Below, piece by piece: positions 34,927 through 47,724 of a stretch of 64,000 nucleotides of DNA (position 1 is its first letter; each line of letters starts with the position of its first letter). The notes beneath the pieces are model-generated. The model was not told where the DNA came from and searched no databases. It was given only the letters and a program-made list of their open reading frames with translations. The translations under genes and the position numbers were made by a program. The DNA lies in the NCBI RefSeq assembly GCF_026212465.1, contig NC_080052.1:11404166-11468165 (forward strand), read 5' to 3'. Source of the stretch: Amaranthus tricolor. Taxonomy: Eukaryota; Streptophyta; Magnoliopsida; Caryophyllales; Amaranthaceae.

Positions 34927-35482
34927 GTTCATTCACCGTAACAATTTGTATACATGCGCATTGCCGACCAAAAAAAAACCCAGAGCATTCCAAAGCTCGT
35001 AAACTCGCAACCGAGACCCCTCTTTCGAGCCTTCTTCTTCCCAAATACTGTTTTTCACCCTCCCGGTATTGTCCCATTCCCAAAAGAGTCCGCCGTCTGT
35101 AAAAGCAAGGTGAACTCGCAACAAAAAAAAAGACAAAATGTTTATGAAATCCGCGCAACACTTGGAAATCAAGAGGCCATCCATGCCAGGCACGCTTCCG
35201 CGGGGAGTTCCGACGGGTCCGGTGCAATTTCCGCTTACACGAACGCACCGATGCACGCCTCTTTCGAACAATTCGTTCGTATGCGCATCGACCCGCGTCA
35301 ACGGGTCCTTACCTTCGAGTGCCCGTAAATTCGAGGTCGGGACCCGGTTGCGAGTTATATTTTTATAAATAAAATTACTTCCAAAGAGTATATTACTATA
35401 ATCACCGAAATGCCTTTTGCTCAAGTGGAGCGGAAAGAATTCGCAAATGAAAACGATAAAAAAAAAAAAAAGAAGGGAAAAA

Positions 35483-35601
35483 GGGGTGCAACACGAGGAC
35501 TTCCCAGGAGGTCACCCATCCTAGTACTACTCTCGCCCAAGCACGCTTAACTGCGGAGTTCTGATGGGATCCGGTGCATTAGTGCTGGTATGATCGCACC
35601 C
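35483..35601 (-). rRNA. 5S rRNA gene, copy 53
   Basis: Consensus U52 gene. T-run T14. Relic at 35827-35923. In the register of copies 47 and 50 but without G65A. Confidence 0.97.
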
Positions 35602-36155
35602 GTTCATTCACCGTAACAATTTGTATACATGCGCATTGCCGACCAAAAAAAAACCCAGAGCATTCCAAAGCTCGTAAACTCGCAACCGAGACCCCTCTTT
35701 CGAGCCTTCTTCTTCCCAAATACTGTTTTTCACCCTCCCGGTATTGTCCCATTCCCAAAAGAGTCCGCCGTCTGTAAAAGCAAGGTGAACTCGCAACAAA
35801 AAAAAGACAAAATGTTTATGAAATCCGCGCAACACTTGGAAATCAAGAGGCCATCCATGCCAGGCACGCTTCCGCGGGGAGTTCCGACGGGTCCGGTGCA
35901 ATTTCCGCTTACACGAACGCACCGATGCACGCCTCTTTCGAACAATTCGTTCGTATGCGCATCGACCCGCGTCAACGGGTCCTTACCTTCGAGTGCCCGT
36001 AAATTCGAGGTCGGGACCCGGTTGCGAGTTATATTTTTATAAATAAAATTACTTCCAAAGAGTATATTACTATAATCACCGAAATGCCTTTTGCTCAAGT
36101 GGAGCGGAAAGAATTCGCAAATGAAAACGATAAAAAAAAAAAAAGAAGGGAAAAA

Positions 36156-36274
36156 GGGGTGCAACACGAGGACTTCCCAGGAGGCCACCCATCCTAGTAC
36201 TACTCTCGCCCAAGCACGCTTAACTGCGGAGTTCTGATGGGATCCGGTGCATTAGTGCTGGTATGATCGCACCC
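36156..36274 (-). rRNA. 5S rRNA gene, copy 54 (A90G variant)
   Basis: U52 form with A90G (36185) but without the G98C of copies 48 and 51. T-run T13. Relic at 36500-36596. Same mixed spacer haplotype as units 48 and 51. Confidence 0.95.
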
Positions 36275-36829
36275 GTTCATTCACCGTAACAATTTGTATA
36301 CATGCGCATTGCCGACCAAAAAAAAACCCAGAGCATTCCAAAGCTCGTAAACTCGCAACCGAGACCCCTCTTTCGAGCCTTCTTCTTCCCAAATACTGTT
36401 TTTCACCCTCCCGGTATTGTCCCATTCCCAAAAGAGTCCGCCGTCTGTAAAAGCAAGGTGAACTCGCAACAAAAAAAAGACAAAATGTTTATGAAATCCG
36501 CGCAACACTTGGAAATCAAGAGGCCATCCATGCCAGGCACGCTTCCGCGGGGAGTTCCGACGGGTCCGGTGCAATTTCCGCTTACACGAACGCACCGATG
36601 CACGCCTCTTTCGAACAATTCGTTCGTATGCGCATCGACCCGCGTCAACGGGTCCTTACCTTCGAGTGCCCGTAAATTCGAGGTCGGGACCCGGTTGCGA
36701 GTTATATTTTTATAAATAAAATTACTTCCAAAGAGTATAATACTATAATCACCGAAATTCCTTTTGCTCAAGTGGAGCGGAAAGAATTCGCAAATGAAAA
36801 CGATAAAAAAAAAAAAAAGAAGGGAAAAA

Positions 36830-36948
36830 GGGGTGCAACACGAGGACTTCCCAGGAGGTCACCCATCCTAGTACTACTCTCGCCCAAGCACGCTTAACTG
36901 CGGAGTTCTGATGGGATCCGGTGCATTAGTGCTGGTATGATCGCACCC
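36830..36948 (-). rRNA. 5S rRNA gene, copy 55 (TATA-box variant)
   Basis: Consensus U52 gene body. T-run T14. The TATA-like box is changed at -23 (36971), giving TGTATT, and there is a second change at -40 (36988). Tracts A9/A9; relic at 37175-37271. Transcription may be reduced. Confidence 0.96.
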
Positions 36949-37503
36949 GTTCATTCACCGTAACAATTTGAATACATGCGCATTGCCTACCAAAAAAAAA
37001 CCCAGAGCATTCCAAAGCTCGTAAACTCGCAACCGAGACCCCTCTTTCGAGCCTTCTTCTTCCCAAATACTGTTTTTCACCCTCCCGGTATTGTCCCATT
37101 CCCAAAAGAGTCCGCCGTCTGTAAAAGCAAGGTGAACTCGCAACAAAAAAAAAGACAAAATGTTTATGAAATCCGCGCAACACTTGGAAATCAAGAGGCC
37201 ATCCATGCCAGGCACGCTTCCGCGGGGAGTTCCGACGGGTCCGGTGCAATTTCCGCTTACACGAACGCACCGATGCACGCCTCTTTCGAACAATTCGTTC
37301 GTATGCGCATCGACCCGCGTCAACGGGTCCTTACCTTCGAGTGCCCGTAAATTCGAGGTCGGGACCCGGTTGCGAGTTATATTTTTATAAATAAAATTAC
37401 TTCCAAAGAGTATAATACTATAATCACCGAAATGCCTTTTGCTCAAGTGGAGCGGAAAGAATTCGCAAATGAAAACGATAAAAAAAAAAAAAGAAGGGAA
37501 AAA

Positions 37504-37622
37504 GGGGTGCAACACGAGGACTTCCCAGGAGGTCACCCATCCTAGTACTACTCTCGCCCAAGCACGCTTAACTGCGGAGTTCTGATGGGATCCGGTGCAT
37601 TAGTGCTGGTATGATCGCACCC
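37504..37622 (-). rRNA. 5S rRNA gene, copy 56
   Basis: Consensus U52 gene. T-run T13. Tracts A9/A9; relic at 37849-37945. Confidence 0.97.
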
Positions 37623-38177
37623 GTTCATTCACCGTAACAATTTGTATACATGCGCATTGCCGACCAAAAAAAAACCCAGAGCATTCCAAAGCTCGTAAAC
37701 TCGCAACCGAGACCCCTCTTTCGAGCCTTCTTCTTCCCAAATACTGTTTTTCACCCTCCCGGTATTGTCCCATTCCCAAAAGAGTCCGCCGTCTGTAAAA
37801 GCAAGGTGAACTCGCAACAAAAAAAAAGACAAAATGTTTATGAAATCCGCGCAACACTTGGAAATCAAGAGGCCATCCATGCCAGGCACGCTTCCGCGGG
37901 GAGTTCCGACGGGTCCGGTGCAATTTCCGCTTACACGAACGCACCGATGCACGCCTCTTTCGAACAATTCGTTCGTATGCGCATCGACCCGCGTCAACGG
38001 GTCCTTACCTTCGAGTGCCCGTAAATTCGAGGTCGGGACCCGGTTGCGAGTTATATTTTTATAAATAAAATTACTTCCAAAGAGTATATTACTATAATCA
38101 CCGAAATGCCTTTTGCTCAAGTGGAGCGGAAAGAATTCGCAAATGAAAACGATAAAAAAAAAAAAAGAAGGGAAAAA

Positions 38178-38296
38178 GGGGTGCAACACGAGGACTTCCC
38201 AGGAGGTCACCCATCCTAGTACTACTCTCGCCCAAGCACGCTTAACTGCGGAGTTCTGATGGGATCCGGTGCATTAGTGCTGGTATGATCGCACCC
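38178..38296 (-). rRNA. 5S rRNA gene, copy 57
   Basis: Consensus U52 gene. T-run T13. Relic at 38522-38618. Confidence 0.97.
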
Positions 38297-38850
38297 GTTC
38301 ATTCACCGTAACAATTTGTATACATGCGCATTGCCGACCAAAAAAAAACCCAGAGCATTCCAAAGCTCGTAAACTCGCAACCGAGACCCCTCTTTCGAGC
38401 CTTCTTCTTCCCAAATACTGTTTTTCACCCTCCCGGTATTGTCCCATTCCCAAAAGAGTCCGCCGTCTGTAAAAGCAAGGTGAACTCGCAACAAAAAAAA
38501 GACAAAATGTTTATGAAATCCGCGCAACACTTGGAAATCAAGAGGCCATCCATGCCAGGCACGCTTCCGCGGGGAGTTCCGACGGGTCCGGTGCAATTTC
38601 CGCTTACACGAACGCACCGATGCACGCCTCTTTCGAACAATTCGTTCGTATGCGCATCGACCCGCGTCAACGGGTCCTTACCTTCGAGTGCCCGTAAATT
38701 CGAGGTCGGGACCCGGTTGCGAGTTATATTTTTATAAATAAAATTACTTCCAAAGAGTATATTACTATAATCACCGAAATGCCTTTTGCTCAAGTGGAGC
38801 GGAAAGAATTCGCAAATGAAAACGATAAAAAAAAAAAAAGAAGGGAAAAA

Positions 38851-38969
38851 GGGGTGCAACACGAGGACTTCCCAGGAGGTCACCCATCCTAGTACTACTC
38901 TCGCCCAAGCACGCTTAACTGCGGAGTTCTGATGGGATCCGGTGCATTAGTGCTGGTATGATCGCACCC
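38851..38969 (-). rRNA. 5S rRNA gene, copy 58
   Basis: Consensus U52 gene. T-run T13. Relic at 39195-39291. Confidence 0.97.
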
Positions 38970-39523
38970 GTTCATTCACCGTAACAATTTGTATACATGC
39001 GCATTGCCGACCAAAAAAAAACCCAGAGCATTCCAAAGCTCGTAAACTCGCAACCGAGACCCCTCTTTCGAGCCTTCTTCTTCCCAAATACTGTTTTTCA
39101 CCCTCCCGGTATTGTCCCATTCCCAAAAGAGTCCGCCGTCTGTAAAAGCAAGGTGAACTCGCAACAAAAAAAAGACAAAATGTTTATGAAATCCGCGCAA
39201 CACTTGGAAATCAAGAGGCCATCCATGCCAGGCACGCTTCCGCGGGGAGTTCCGACGGGTCCGGTGCAATTTCCGCTTACACGAACGCACCGATGCACGC
39301 CTCTTTCGAACAATTCGTTCGTATGCGCATCGACCCGCGTCAACGGGTCCTTACCTTCGAGTGCCCGTAAATTCGAGGTCGGGACCCGGTTGCGAGTTAT
39401 ATTTTTATAAATAAAATTACTTCCAAAGAGTATATTACTATAATCACCGAAATGCCTTTTGCTCAAGTGGAGCGGAAAGAATTCGCAAATGAAAACGATA
39501 AAAAAAAAAAAAGAAGGGAAAAA

Positions 39524-39642
39524 GGGGTGCAACACGAGGACTTCCCAGGAGGTCACCCATCCTAGTACTACTCTCGCCCAAGCACGCTTAACTGCGGAGT
39601 TCTGATGGGATCCGGTGCATTAGTGCTGGTATGATCGCACCC
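39524..39642 (-). rRNA. 5S rRNA gene, copy 59
   Basis: Consensus U52 gene. T-run T13. Relic at 39868-39964. Confidence 0.97.
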
Positions 39643-40196
39643 GTTCATTCACCGTAACAATTTGTATACATGCGCATTGCCGACCAAAAAAAAACCCAGA
39701 GCATTCCAAAGCTCGTAAACTCGCAACCGAGACCCCTCTTTCGAGCCTTCTTCTTCCCAAATACTGTTTTTCACCCTCCCGGTATTGTCCCATTCCCAAA
39801 AGAGTCCGCCGTCTGTAAAAGCAAGGTGAACTCGCAACAAAAAAAAGACAAAATGTTTATGAAATCCGCGCAACACTTGGAAATCAAGAGGCCATCCATG
39901 CCAGGCACGCTTCCGCGGGGAGTTCCGACGGGTCCGGTGCAATTTCCGCTTACACGAACGCACCGATGCACGCCTCTTTCGAACAATTCGTTCGTATGCG
40001 CATCGACCCGCGTCAACGGGTCCTTACCTTCGAGTGCCCGTAAATTCGAGGTCGGGACCCGGTTGCGAGTTATATTTTTATAAATAAAATTACTTCCAAA
40101 GAGTATATTACTATAATCACCGAAATGCCTTTTGCTCAAGTGGAGCGGAAAGAATTCGCAAATGAAAACGATAAAAAAAAAAAAAGAAGGGAAAAA

Positions 40197-40315
40197 GGGG
40201 TGCAACACGAGGACTTCCCAGGAGGTCACCCATCCTAGTACTACTCTCGCCCAAGCACGCTTAACTGCGGAGTTCTGATGGGATCCGGTGCATTAGTGCT
40301 GGTATGATCGCACCC
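40197..40315 (-). rRNA. 5S rRNA gene, copy 60
   Basis: Consensus U52 gene. T-run T13. Relic at 40541-40637. Units 57-60 look identical, 673 bp each. Confidence 0.97.
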
Positions 40316-40869
40316 GTTCATTCACCGTAACAATTTGTATACATGCGCATTGCCGACCAAAAAAAAACCCAGAGCATTCCAAAGCTCGTAAACTCGCAAC
40401 CGAGACCCCTCTTTCGAGCCTTCTTCTTCCCAAATACTGTTTTTCACCCTCCCGGTATTGTCCCATTCCCAAAAGAGTCCGCCGTCTGTAAAAGCAAGGT
40501 GAACTCGCAACAAAAAAAAGACAAAATGTTTATGAAATCCGCGCAACACTTGGAAATCAAGAGGCCATCCATGCCAGGCACGCTTCCGCGGGGAGTTCCG
40601 ACGGGTCCGGTGCAATTTCCGCTTACACGAACGCACCGATGCACGCCTCTTTCGAACAATTCGTTCGTATGCGCATCGACCCGCGTCAACGGGTCCTTAC
40701 CTTCGAGTGCCCGTAAATTCGAGGTCGGGACCCGGTTGCGAGTTATATTTTTATAAATAAAATTACTTCCAAAGAGTATATTACTATAATCACCGAAATG
40801 CCTTTTGCTCAAGTGGAGCGGAAAGAATTCGCAAATGAAAACGATAAAAAAAAAAAAAGAAGGGAAAAA

Positions 40870-40988
40870 GGGGTGCAACACGAGGACTTCCCAGGAGGTC
40901 ACCCATCCTAGTACTACTCTCGCCCAAGCACGCTTAACTGCGGAGTTCTGATGGGATCCGGTGCATTAGTGCTGGTATGATCGCACCC
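40870..40988 (-). rRNA. 5S rRNA gene, copy 61
   Basis: Consensus U52 gene. T-run T13. Relic at 41214-41310. Confidence 0.97.
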
Positions 40989-41543
40989 GTTCATTCACCG
41001 TAACAATTTGTATACATGCGCATTGCCGACCAAAAAAAAACCCAGAGCATTCCAAAGCTCGTAAACTCGCAACCGAGACCCCTCTTTCGAGCCTTCTTCT
41101 TCCCAAATACTGTTTTTCACCCTCCCGGTATTGTCCCATTCCCAAAAGAGTCCGCCGTCTGTAAAAGCAAGGTGAACTCGCAACAAAAAAAAGACAAAAT
41201 GTTTATGAAATCCGCGCAACACTTGGAAATCAAGAGGCCATCCATGCCAGGCACGCTTCCGCGGGGAGTTCCGACGGGTCCGGTGCAATTTCCGCTTACA
41301 CGAACGCACCGATGCACGCCTCTTTCGAACAATTCGTTCGTATGCGCATCGACCCGCGTCAACGGGTCCTTACCTTCGAGTGCCCGTAAATTCGAGGTCG
41401 GGACCCGGTTGCGAGTTATATTTTTATAAATAAAATTACTTCCAAAGAGTATATTACTATAATCACCGAAATGCCTTTTGCTCAAGTGGAGCGGAAAGAA
41501 TTCGCAAATGAAAACGATAAAAAAAAAAAAAAGAAGGGAAAAA

Positions 41544-41662
41544 GGGGTGCAACACGAGGACTTCCCAGGAGGTCACCCATCCTAGTACTACTCTCGCCCA
41601 AGCACGCTTAACTGCGGAGTTCTGATGGGATCCGGTGCATTAGTGCTGGTATGATCGCACCC
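41544..41662 (-). rRNA. 5S rRNA gene, copy 62
   Basis: Consensus U52 gene. T-run T14. Relic at 41888-41984. Confidence 0.97.
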
Positions 41663-42216
41663 GTTCATTCACCGTAACAATTTGTATACATGCGCATTGC
41701 CGACCAAAAAAAAACCCAGAGCATTCCAAAGCTCGTAAACTCGCAACCGAGACCCCTCTTTCGAGCCTTCTTCTTCCCAAATACTGTTTTTCACCCTCCC
41801 GGTATTGTCCCATTCCCAAAAGAGTCCGCCGTCTGTAAAAGCAAGGTGAACTCGCAACAAAAAAAAGACAAAATGTTTATGAAATCCGCGCAACACTTGG
41901 AAATCAAGAGGCCATCCATGCCAGGCACGCTTCCGCGGGGAGTTCCGACGGGTCCGGTGCAATTTCCGCTTACACGAACGCACCGATGCACGCCTCTTTC
42001 GAACAATTCGTTCGTATGCGCATCGACCCGCGTCAACGGGTCCTTACCTTCGAGTGCCCGTAAATTCGAGGTCGGGACCCGGTTGCGAGTTATATTTTTA
42101 TAAATAAAATTACTTCCAAAGAGTATATTACTATAATCACCGAAATGCCTTTTGCTCAAGTGGAGCGGAAAGAATTCGCAAATGAAAACGATAAAAAAAA
42201 AAAAAGAAGGGAAAAA

Positions 42217-42335
42217 GGGGTGCAACACGAGGACTTCCCAGGAGGTCACCCATCCTAGTACTACTCTCGCCCAAGCACGCTTAACTGCGGAGTTCTGATG
42301 GGATCCGGTGCATTAGTGCTGGTATGATCGCACCC
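42217..42335 (-). rRNA. 5S rRNA gene, copy 63
   Basis: Consensus U52 gene. T-run T13. Relic at 42561-42657. Unit is 671 bp because the next A-run is 11. Confidence 0.97.
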
Positions 42336-42887
42336 GTTCATTCACCGTAACAATTTGTATACATGCGCATTGCCGACCAAAAAAAAACCCAGAGCATTCC
42401 AAAGCTCGTAAACTCGCAACCGAGACCCCTCTTTCGAGCCTTCTTCTTCCCAAATACTGTTTTTCACCCTCCCGGTATTGTCCCATTCCCAAAAGAGTCC
42501 GCCGTCTGTAAAAGCAAGGTGAACTCGCAACAAAAAAAAGACAAAATGTTTATGAAATCCGCGCAACACTTGGAAATCAAGAGGCCATCCATGCCAGGCA
42601 CGCTTCCGCGGGGAGTTCCGACGGGTCCGGTGCAATTTCCGCTTACACGAACGCACCGATGCACGCCTCTTTCGAACAATTCGTTCGTATGCGCATCGAC
42701 CCGCGTCAACGGGTCCTTACCTTCGAGTGCCCGTAAATTCGAGGTCGGGACCCGGTTGCGAGTTATATTTTTATAAATAAAATTACTTCCAAAGAGTATA
42801 TTACTATAATCACCGAAATGCCTTTTGCTCAAGTGGAGCGGAAAGAATTCGCAAATGAAAACGATAAAAAAAAAAAGAAGGGAAAAA

Positions 42888-43006
42888 GGGGTGCAACACG
42901 AGGACTTCCCAGGAGGTCACCCATCCTAGTACTACTCTCGCCCAAGCACGCTTAACTGCGGAGTTCTGATGGGATCCGGTGCATTAGTGCTGGTATGATC
43001 GCACCC
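42888..43006 (-). rRNA. 5S rRNA gene, copy 64
   Basis: Consensus U52 gene. T-run T11. Relic at 43232-43328 with a private T at 43236. Confidence 0.97.
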
Positions 43007-43561
43007 GTTCATTCACCGTAACAATTTGTATACATGCGCATTGCCGACCAAAAAAAAACCCAGAGCATTCCAAAGCTCGTAAACTCGCAACCGAGACCCC
43101 TCTTTCGAGCCTTCTTCTTCCCAAATACTGTTTTTCACCCTCCCGGTATTGTCCCATTCCCAAAAGAGTCCGCCGTCTGTAAAAGCAAGGTGAACTCGCA
43201 ACAAAAAAAAGACAAAATGTTTATGAAATCCGCGCTACACTTGGAAATCAAGAGGCCATCCATGCCAGGCACGCTTCCGCGGGGAGTTCCGACGGGTCCG
43301 GTGCAATTTCCGCTTACACGAACGCACCGATGCACGCCTCTTTCGAACAATTCGTTCGTATGCGCATCGACCCGCGTCAACGGGTCCTTACCTTCGAGTG
43401 CCCGTAAATTCGAGGTCGGGACCCGGTTGCGAGTTATATTTTTATAAATAAAATTACTTCCAAAGAGTATATTACTATAATCACCGAAATGCCTTTTGCT
43501 CAAGTGGAGCGGAAAGAATTCGCAAATGAAAACGATAAAAAAAAAAAAAAGAAGGGAAAAA

Positions 43562-43680
43562 GGGGTGCAACACGAGGACTTCCCAGGAGGTCACCCATCC
43601 TAGTACTACTCTCGCCCAAGCACGCTTAACTGCGGAGTTCTGATGGGATCCGGTGCATTAGTGCTGGTATGATCGCACCC
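43562..43680 (-). rRNA. 5S rRNA gene, copy 65
   Basis: Consensus U52 gene. T-run T14. Relic at 43906-44002. Confidence 0.97.
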
Positions 43681-44235
43681 GTTCATTCACCGTAACAATT
43701 TGTATACATGCGCATTGCCGACCAAAAAAAAACCCAGAGCATTCCAAAGCTCGTAAACTCGCAACCGAGACCCCTCTTTCGAGCCTTCTTCTTCCCAAAT
43801 ACTGTTTTTCACCCTCCCGGTATTGTCCCATTCCCAAAAGAGTCCGCCGTCTGTAAAAGCAAGGTGAACTCGCAACAAAAAAAAGACAAAATGTTTATGA
43901 AATCCGCGCAACACTTGGAAATCAAGAGGCCATCCATGCCAGGCACGCTTCCGCGGGGAGTTCCGACGGGTCCGGTGCAATTTCCGCTTACACGAACGCA
44001 CCGATGCACGCCTCTTTCGAACAATTCGTTCGTATGCGCATCGACCCGCGTCAACGGGTCCTTACCTTCGAGTGCCCGTAAATTCGAGGTCGGGACCCGG
44101 TTGCGAGTTATATTTTTATAAATAAAATTACTTCCAAAGAGTATATTACTATAATCACCGAAATGCCTTTTGCTCAAGTGGAGCGGAAAGAATTCGCAAA
44201 TGAAAACGATAAAAAAAAAAAAAAGAAGGGAAAAA

Positions 44236-44354
44236 GGGGTGCAACACGAGGACTTCCCAGGAGGTCACCCATCCTAGTACTACTCTCGCCCAAGCACGCT
44301 TAACTGCGGAGTTCTGATGGGATCCGGTGCATTAGTGCTGGTATGATCGCACCC
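44236..44354 (-). rRNA. 5S rRNA gene, copy 66
   Basis: Consensus U52 gene. T-run T14. First unit with tracts A10/A9; relic at 44582-44678. Private A at 44541, shared only with unit 72. Confidence 0.97.
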
Positions 44355-44910
44355 GTTCATTCACCGTAACAATTTGTATACATGCGCATTGCCGACCAAA
44401 AAAAAAACCCAGAGCATTCCAAAGCTCGTAAACTCGCAACCGAGACCCCTCTTTCGAGCCTTCTTCTTCCCAAATACTGTTTTTCACCCTCCCGGTATTG
44501 TCCCATTCCCAAAAGAGTCCGCCGTCTGTAAAAGCAAGGTAAACTCGCAACAAAAAAAAAGACAAAATGTTTATGAAATCCGCGCAACACTTGGAAATCA
44601 AGAGGCCATCCATGCCAGGCACGCTTCCGCGGGGAGTTCCGACGGGTCCGGTGCAATTTCCGCTTACACGAACGCACCGATGCACGCCTCTTTCGAACAA
44701 TTCGTTCGTATGCGCATCGACCCGCGTCAACGGGTCCTTACCTTCGAGTGCCCGTAAATTCGAGGTCGGGACCCGGTTGCGAGTTATATTTTTATAAATA
44801 AAATTACTTCCAAAGAGTATATTACTATAATCACCGAAATGCCTTTTGCTCAAGTGGAGCGGAAAGAATTCGCAAATGAAAACGATAAAAAAAAAAAAAG
44901 AAGGGAAAAA

Positions 44911-45029
44911 GGGGTGCAACACGAGGACTTCCCAGGAGGTCACCCATCCTAGTACTACTCTCGCCCAAGCACGCTTAACTGCGGAGTTCTGATGGGATCC
45001 GGTGCATTAGTGCTGGTATGATCGCACCC
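44911..45029 (-). rRNA. 5S rRNA gene, copy 67
   Basis: Consensus U52 gene. T-run T13. Tracts A9/A9; relic at 45256-45352. Private G at 45150, shared only with unit 73. Confidence 0.97.
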
Positions 45030-45584
45030 GTTCATTCACCGTAACAATTTGTATACATGCGCATTGCCGACCAAAAAAAAACCCAGAGCATTCCAAAGCT
45101 CGTAAACTCGCAACCGAGACCCCTCTTTCGAGCCTTCTTCTTCCCAAATGCTGTTTTTCACCCTCCCGGTATTGTCCCATTCCCAAAAGAGTCCGCCGTC
45201 TGTAAAAGCAAGGTGAACTCGCAACAAAAAAAAAGACAAAATGTTTATGAAATCCGCGCAACACTTGGAAATCAAGAGGCCATCCATGCCAGGCACGCTT
45301 CCGCGGGGAGTTCCGACGGGTCCGGTGCAATTTCCGCTTACACGAACGCACCGATGCACGCCTCTTTCGAACAATTCGTTCGTATGCGCATCGACCCGCG
45401 TCAACGGGTCCTTACCTTCGAGTGCCCGTAAATTCGAGGTCGGGACCCGGTTGCGAGTTATATTTTTATAAATAAAATTACTTCCAAAGAGTATATTACT
45501 ATAATCACCGAAATGCCTTTTGCTCAAGTGGAGCGGAAAGAATTCGCAAATGAAAACGATAAAAAAAAAAAAAGAAGGGAAAAA

Positions 45585-45703
45585 GGGGTGCAACACGAGG
45601 ACTTCCCAGGAGGTCACCCATCCTAGTACTACTCTCGCCCAAGCACGCTTAACTGCGGAGTTCTGATGGGATCCGGTGCATTAGTGCTGGTATGATCGCA
45701 CCC
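45585..45703 (-). rRNA. 5S rRNA gene, copy 68
   Basis: Consensus U52 gene. T-run T13. Tracts A9/A9; relic at 45930-46026. Confidence 0.97.
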
Positions 45704-46258
45704 GTTCATTCACCGTAACAATTTGTATACATGCGCATTGCCGACCAAAAAAAAACCCAGAGCATTCCAAAGCTCGTAAACTCGCAACCGAGACCCCTCT
45801 TTCGAGCCTTCTTCTTCCCAAATACTGTTTTTCACCCTCCCGGTATTGTCCCATTCCCAAAAGAGTCCGCCGTCTGTAAAAGCAAGGTGAACTCGCAACA
45901 AAAAAAAAGACAAAATGTTTATGAAATCCGCGCAACACTTGGAAATCAAGAGGCCATCCATGCCAGGCACGCTTCCGCGGGGAGTTCCGACGGGTCCGGT
46001 GCAATTTCCGCTTACACGAACGCACCGATGCACGCCTCTTTCGAACAATTCGTTCGTATGCGCATCGACCCGCGTCAACGGGTCCTTACCTTCGAGTGCC
46101 CGTAAATTCGAGGTCGGGACCCGGTTGCGAGTTATATTTTTATAAATAAAATTACTTCCAAAGAGTATATTACTATAATCACCGAAATGCCTTTTGCTCA
46201 AGTGGAGCGGAAAGAATTCGCAAATGAAAACGATAAAAAAAAAAAAAGAAGGGAAAAA

Positions 46259-46377
46259 GGGGTGCAACACGAGGACTTCCCAGGAGGTCACCCATCCTAG
46301 TACTACTCTCGCCCAAGCACGCTTAACTGCGGAGTTCTGATGGGATCCGGTGCATTAGTGCTGGTATGATCGCACCC
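46259..46377 (-). rRNA. 5S rRNA gene, copy 69
   Basis: Consensus U52 gene. T-run T13. Tracts A9/A8; relic at 46603-46699. Confidence 0.97.
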
Positions 46378-46932
46378 GTTCATTCACCGTAACAATTTGT
46401 ATACATGCGCATTGCCGACCAAAAAAAAACCCAGAGCATTCCAAAGCTCGTAAACTCGCAACCGAGACCCCTCTTTCGAGCCTTCTTCTTCCCAAATACT
46501 GTTTTTCACCCTCCCGGTATTGTCCCATTCCCAAAAGAGTCCGCCGTCTGTAAAAGCAAGGTGAACTCGCAACAAAAAAAAGACAAAATGTTTATGAAAT
46601 CCGCGCAACACTTGGAAATCAAGAGGCCATCCATGCCAGGCACGCTTCCGCGGGGAGTTCCGACGGGTCCGGTGCAATTTCCGCTTACACGAACGCACCG
46701 ATGCACGCCTCTTTCGAACAATTCGTTCGTATGCGCATCGACCCGCGTCAACGGGTCCTTACCTTCGAGTGCCCGTAAATTCGAGGTCGGGACCCGGTTG
46801 CGAGTTATATTTTTATAAATAAAATTACTTCCAAAGAGTATATTACTATAATCACCGAAATGCCTTTTGCTCAAGTGGAGCGGAAAGAATTCGCAAATGA
46901 AAACGATAAAAAAAAAAAAAAGAAGGGAAAAA

Positions 46933-47051
46933 GGGGTGCAACACGAGGACTTCCCAGGAGGTCACCCATCCTAGTACTACTCTCGCCCAAGCACGCTTAA
47001 CTGCGGAGTTCTGATGGGATCCGGTGCATTAGTGCTGGTATGATCGCACCC
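46933..47051 (-). rRNA. 5S rRNA gene, copy 70
   Basis: Consensus U52 gene. T-run T14. Relic at 47277-47373. First unit with A at site L (47557), opening the two-unit alternation. Confidence 0.97.
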
Positions 47052-47605
47052 GTTCATTCACCGTAACAATTTGTATACATGCGCATTGCCGACCAAAAAA
47101 AAACCCAGAGCATTCCAAAGCTCGTAAACTCGCAACCGAGACCCCTCTTTCGAGCCTTCTTCTTCCCAAATACTGTTTTTCACCCTCCCGGTATTGTCCC
47201 ATTCCCAAAAGAGTCCGCCGTCTGTAAAAGCAAGGTGAACTCGCAACAAAAAAAAGACAAAATGTTTATGAAATCCGCGCAACACTTGGAAATCAAGAGG
47301 CCATCCATGCCAGGCACGCTTCCGCGGGGAGTTCCGACGGGTCCGGTGCAATTTCCGCTTACACGAACGCACCGATGCACGCCTCTTTCGAACAATTCGT
47401 TCGTATGCGCATCGACCCGCGTCAACGGGTCCTTACCTTCGAGTGCCCGTAAATTCGAGGTCGGGACCCGGTTGCGAGTTATATTTTTATAAATAAAATT
47501 ACTTCCAAAGAGTATATTACTATAATCACCGAAATGCCTTTTGCTCAAGTGGAGCGAAAAGAATTCGCAAATGAAAACGATAAAAAAAAAAAAAGAAGGG
47601 AAAAA

Positions 47606-47724
47606 GGGGTGCAACACGAGGACTTCCCAGGAGGTCACCCATCCTAGTACTACTCTCGCCCAAGCACGCTTAACTGCGGAGTTCTGATGGGATCCGGTGC
47701 ATTAGTGCTGGTATGATCGCACCC
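47606..47724 (-). rRNA. 5S rRNA gene, copy 71
   Basis: Consensus U52 gene. T-run T13. Tracts A10/A9; relic at 47952-48048; site L is G. Confidence 0.97.

Larger units (their letters stand above)
31441..37503 (-). repeat. Three-unit higher-order repeat, three copies (units 47-55)
   Basis: Copies begin at 31441, 33461 and 35483 (2020, 2022 and 2021 bp). The middle unit of each (48, 51, 54) has A90G in the gene, GTATAATAC plus GAAATTCC in the spacer and a 14-base A-run. The third unit of each (49, 52, 55) has the 9-base second tract. G65A marks the first unit of copies one and two only. Confidence 0.85.
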
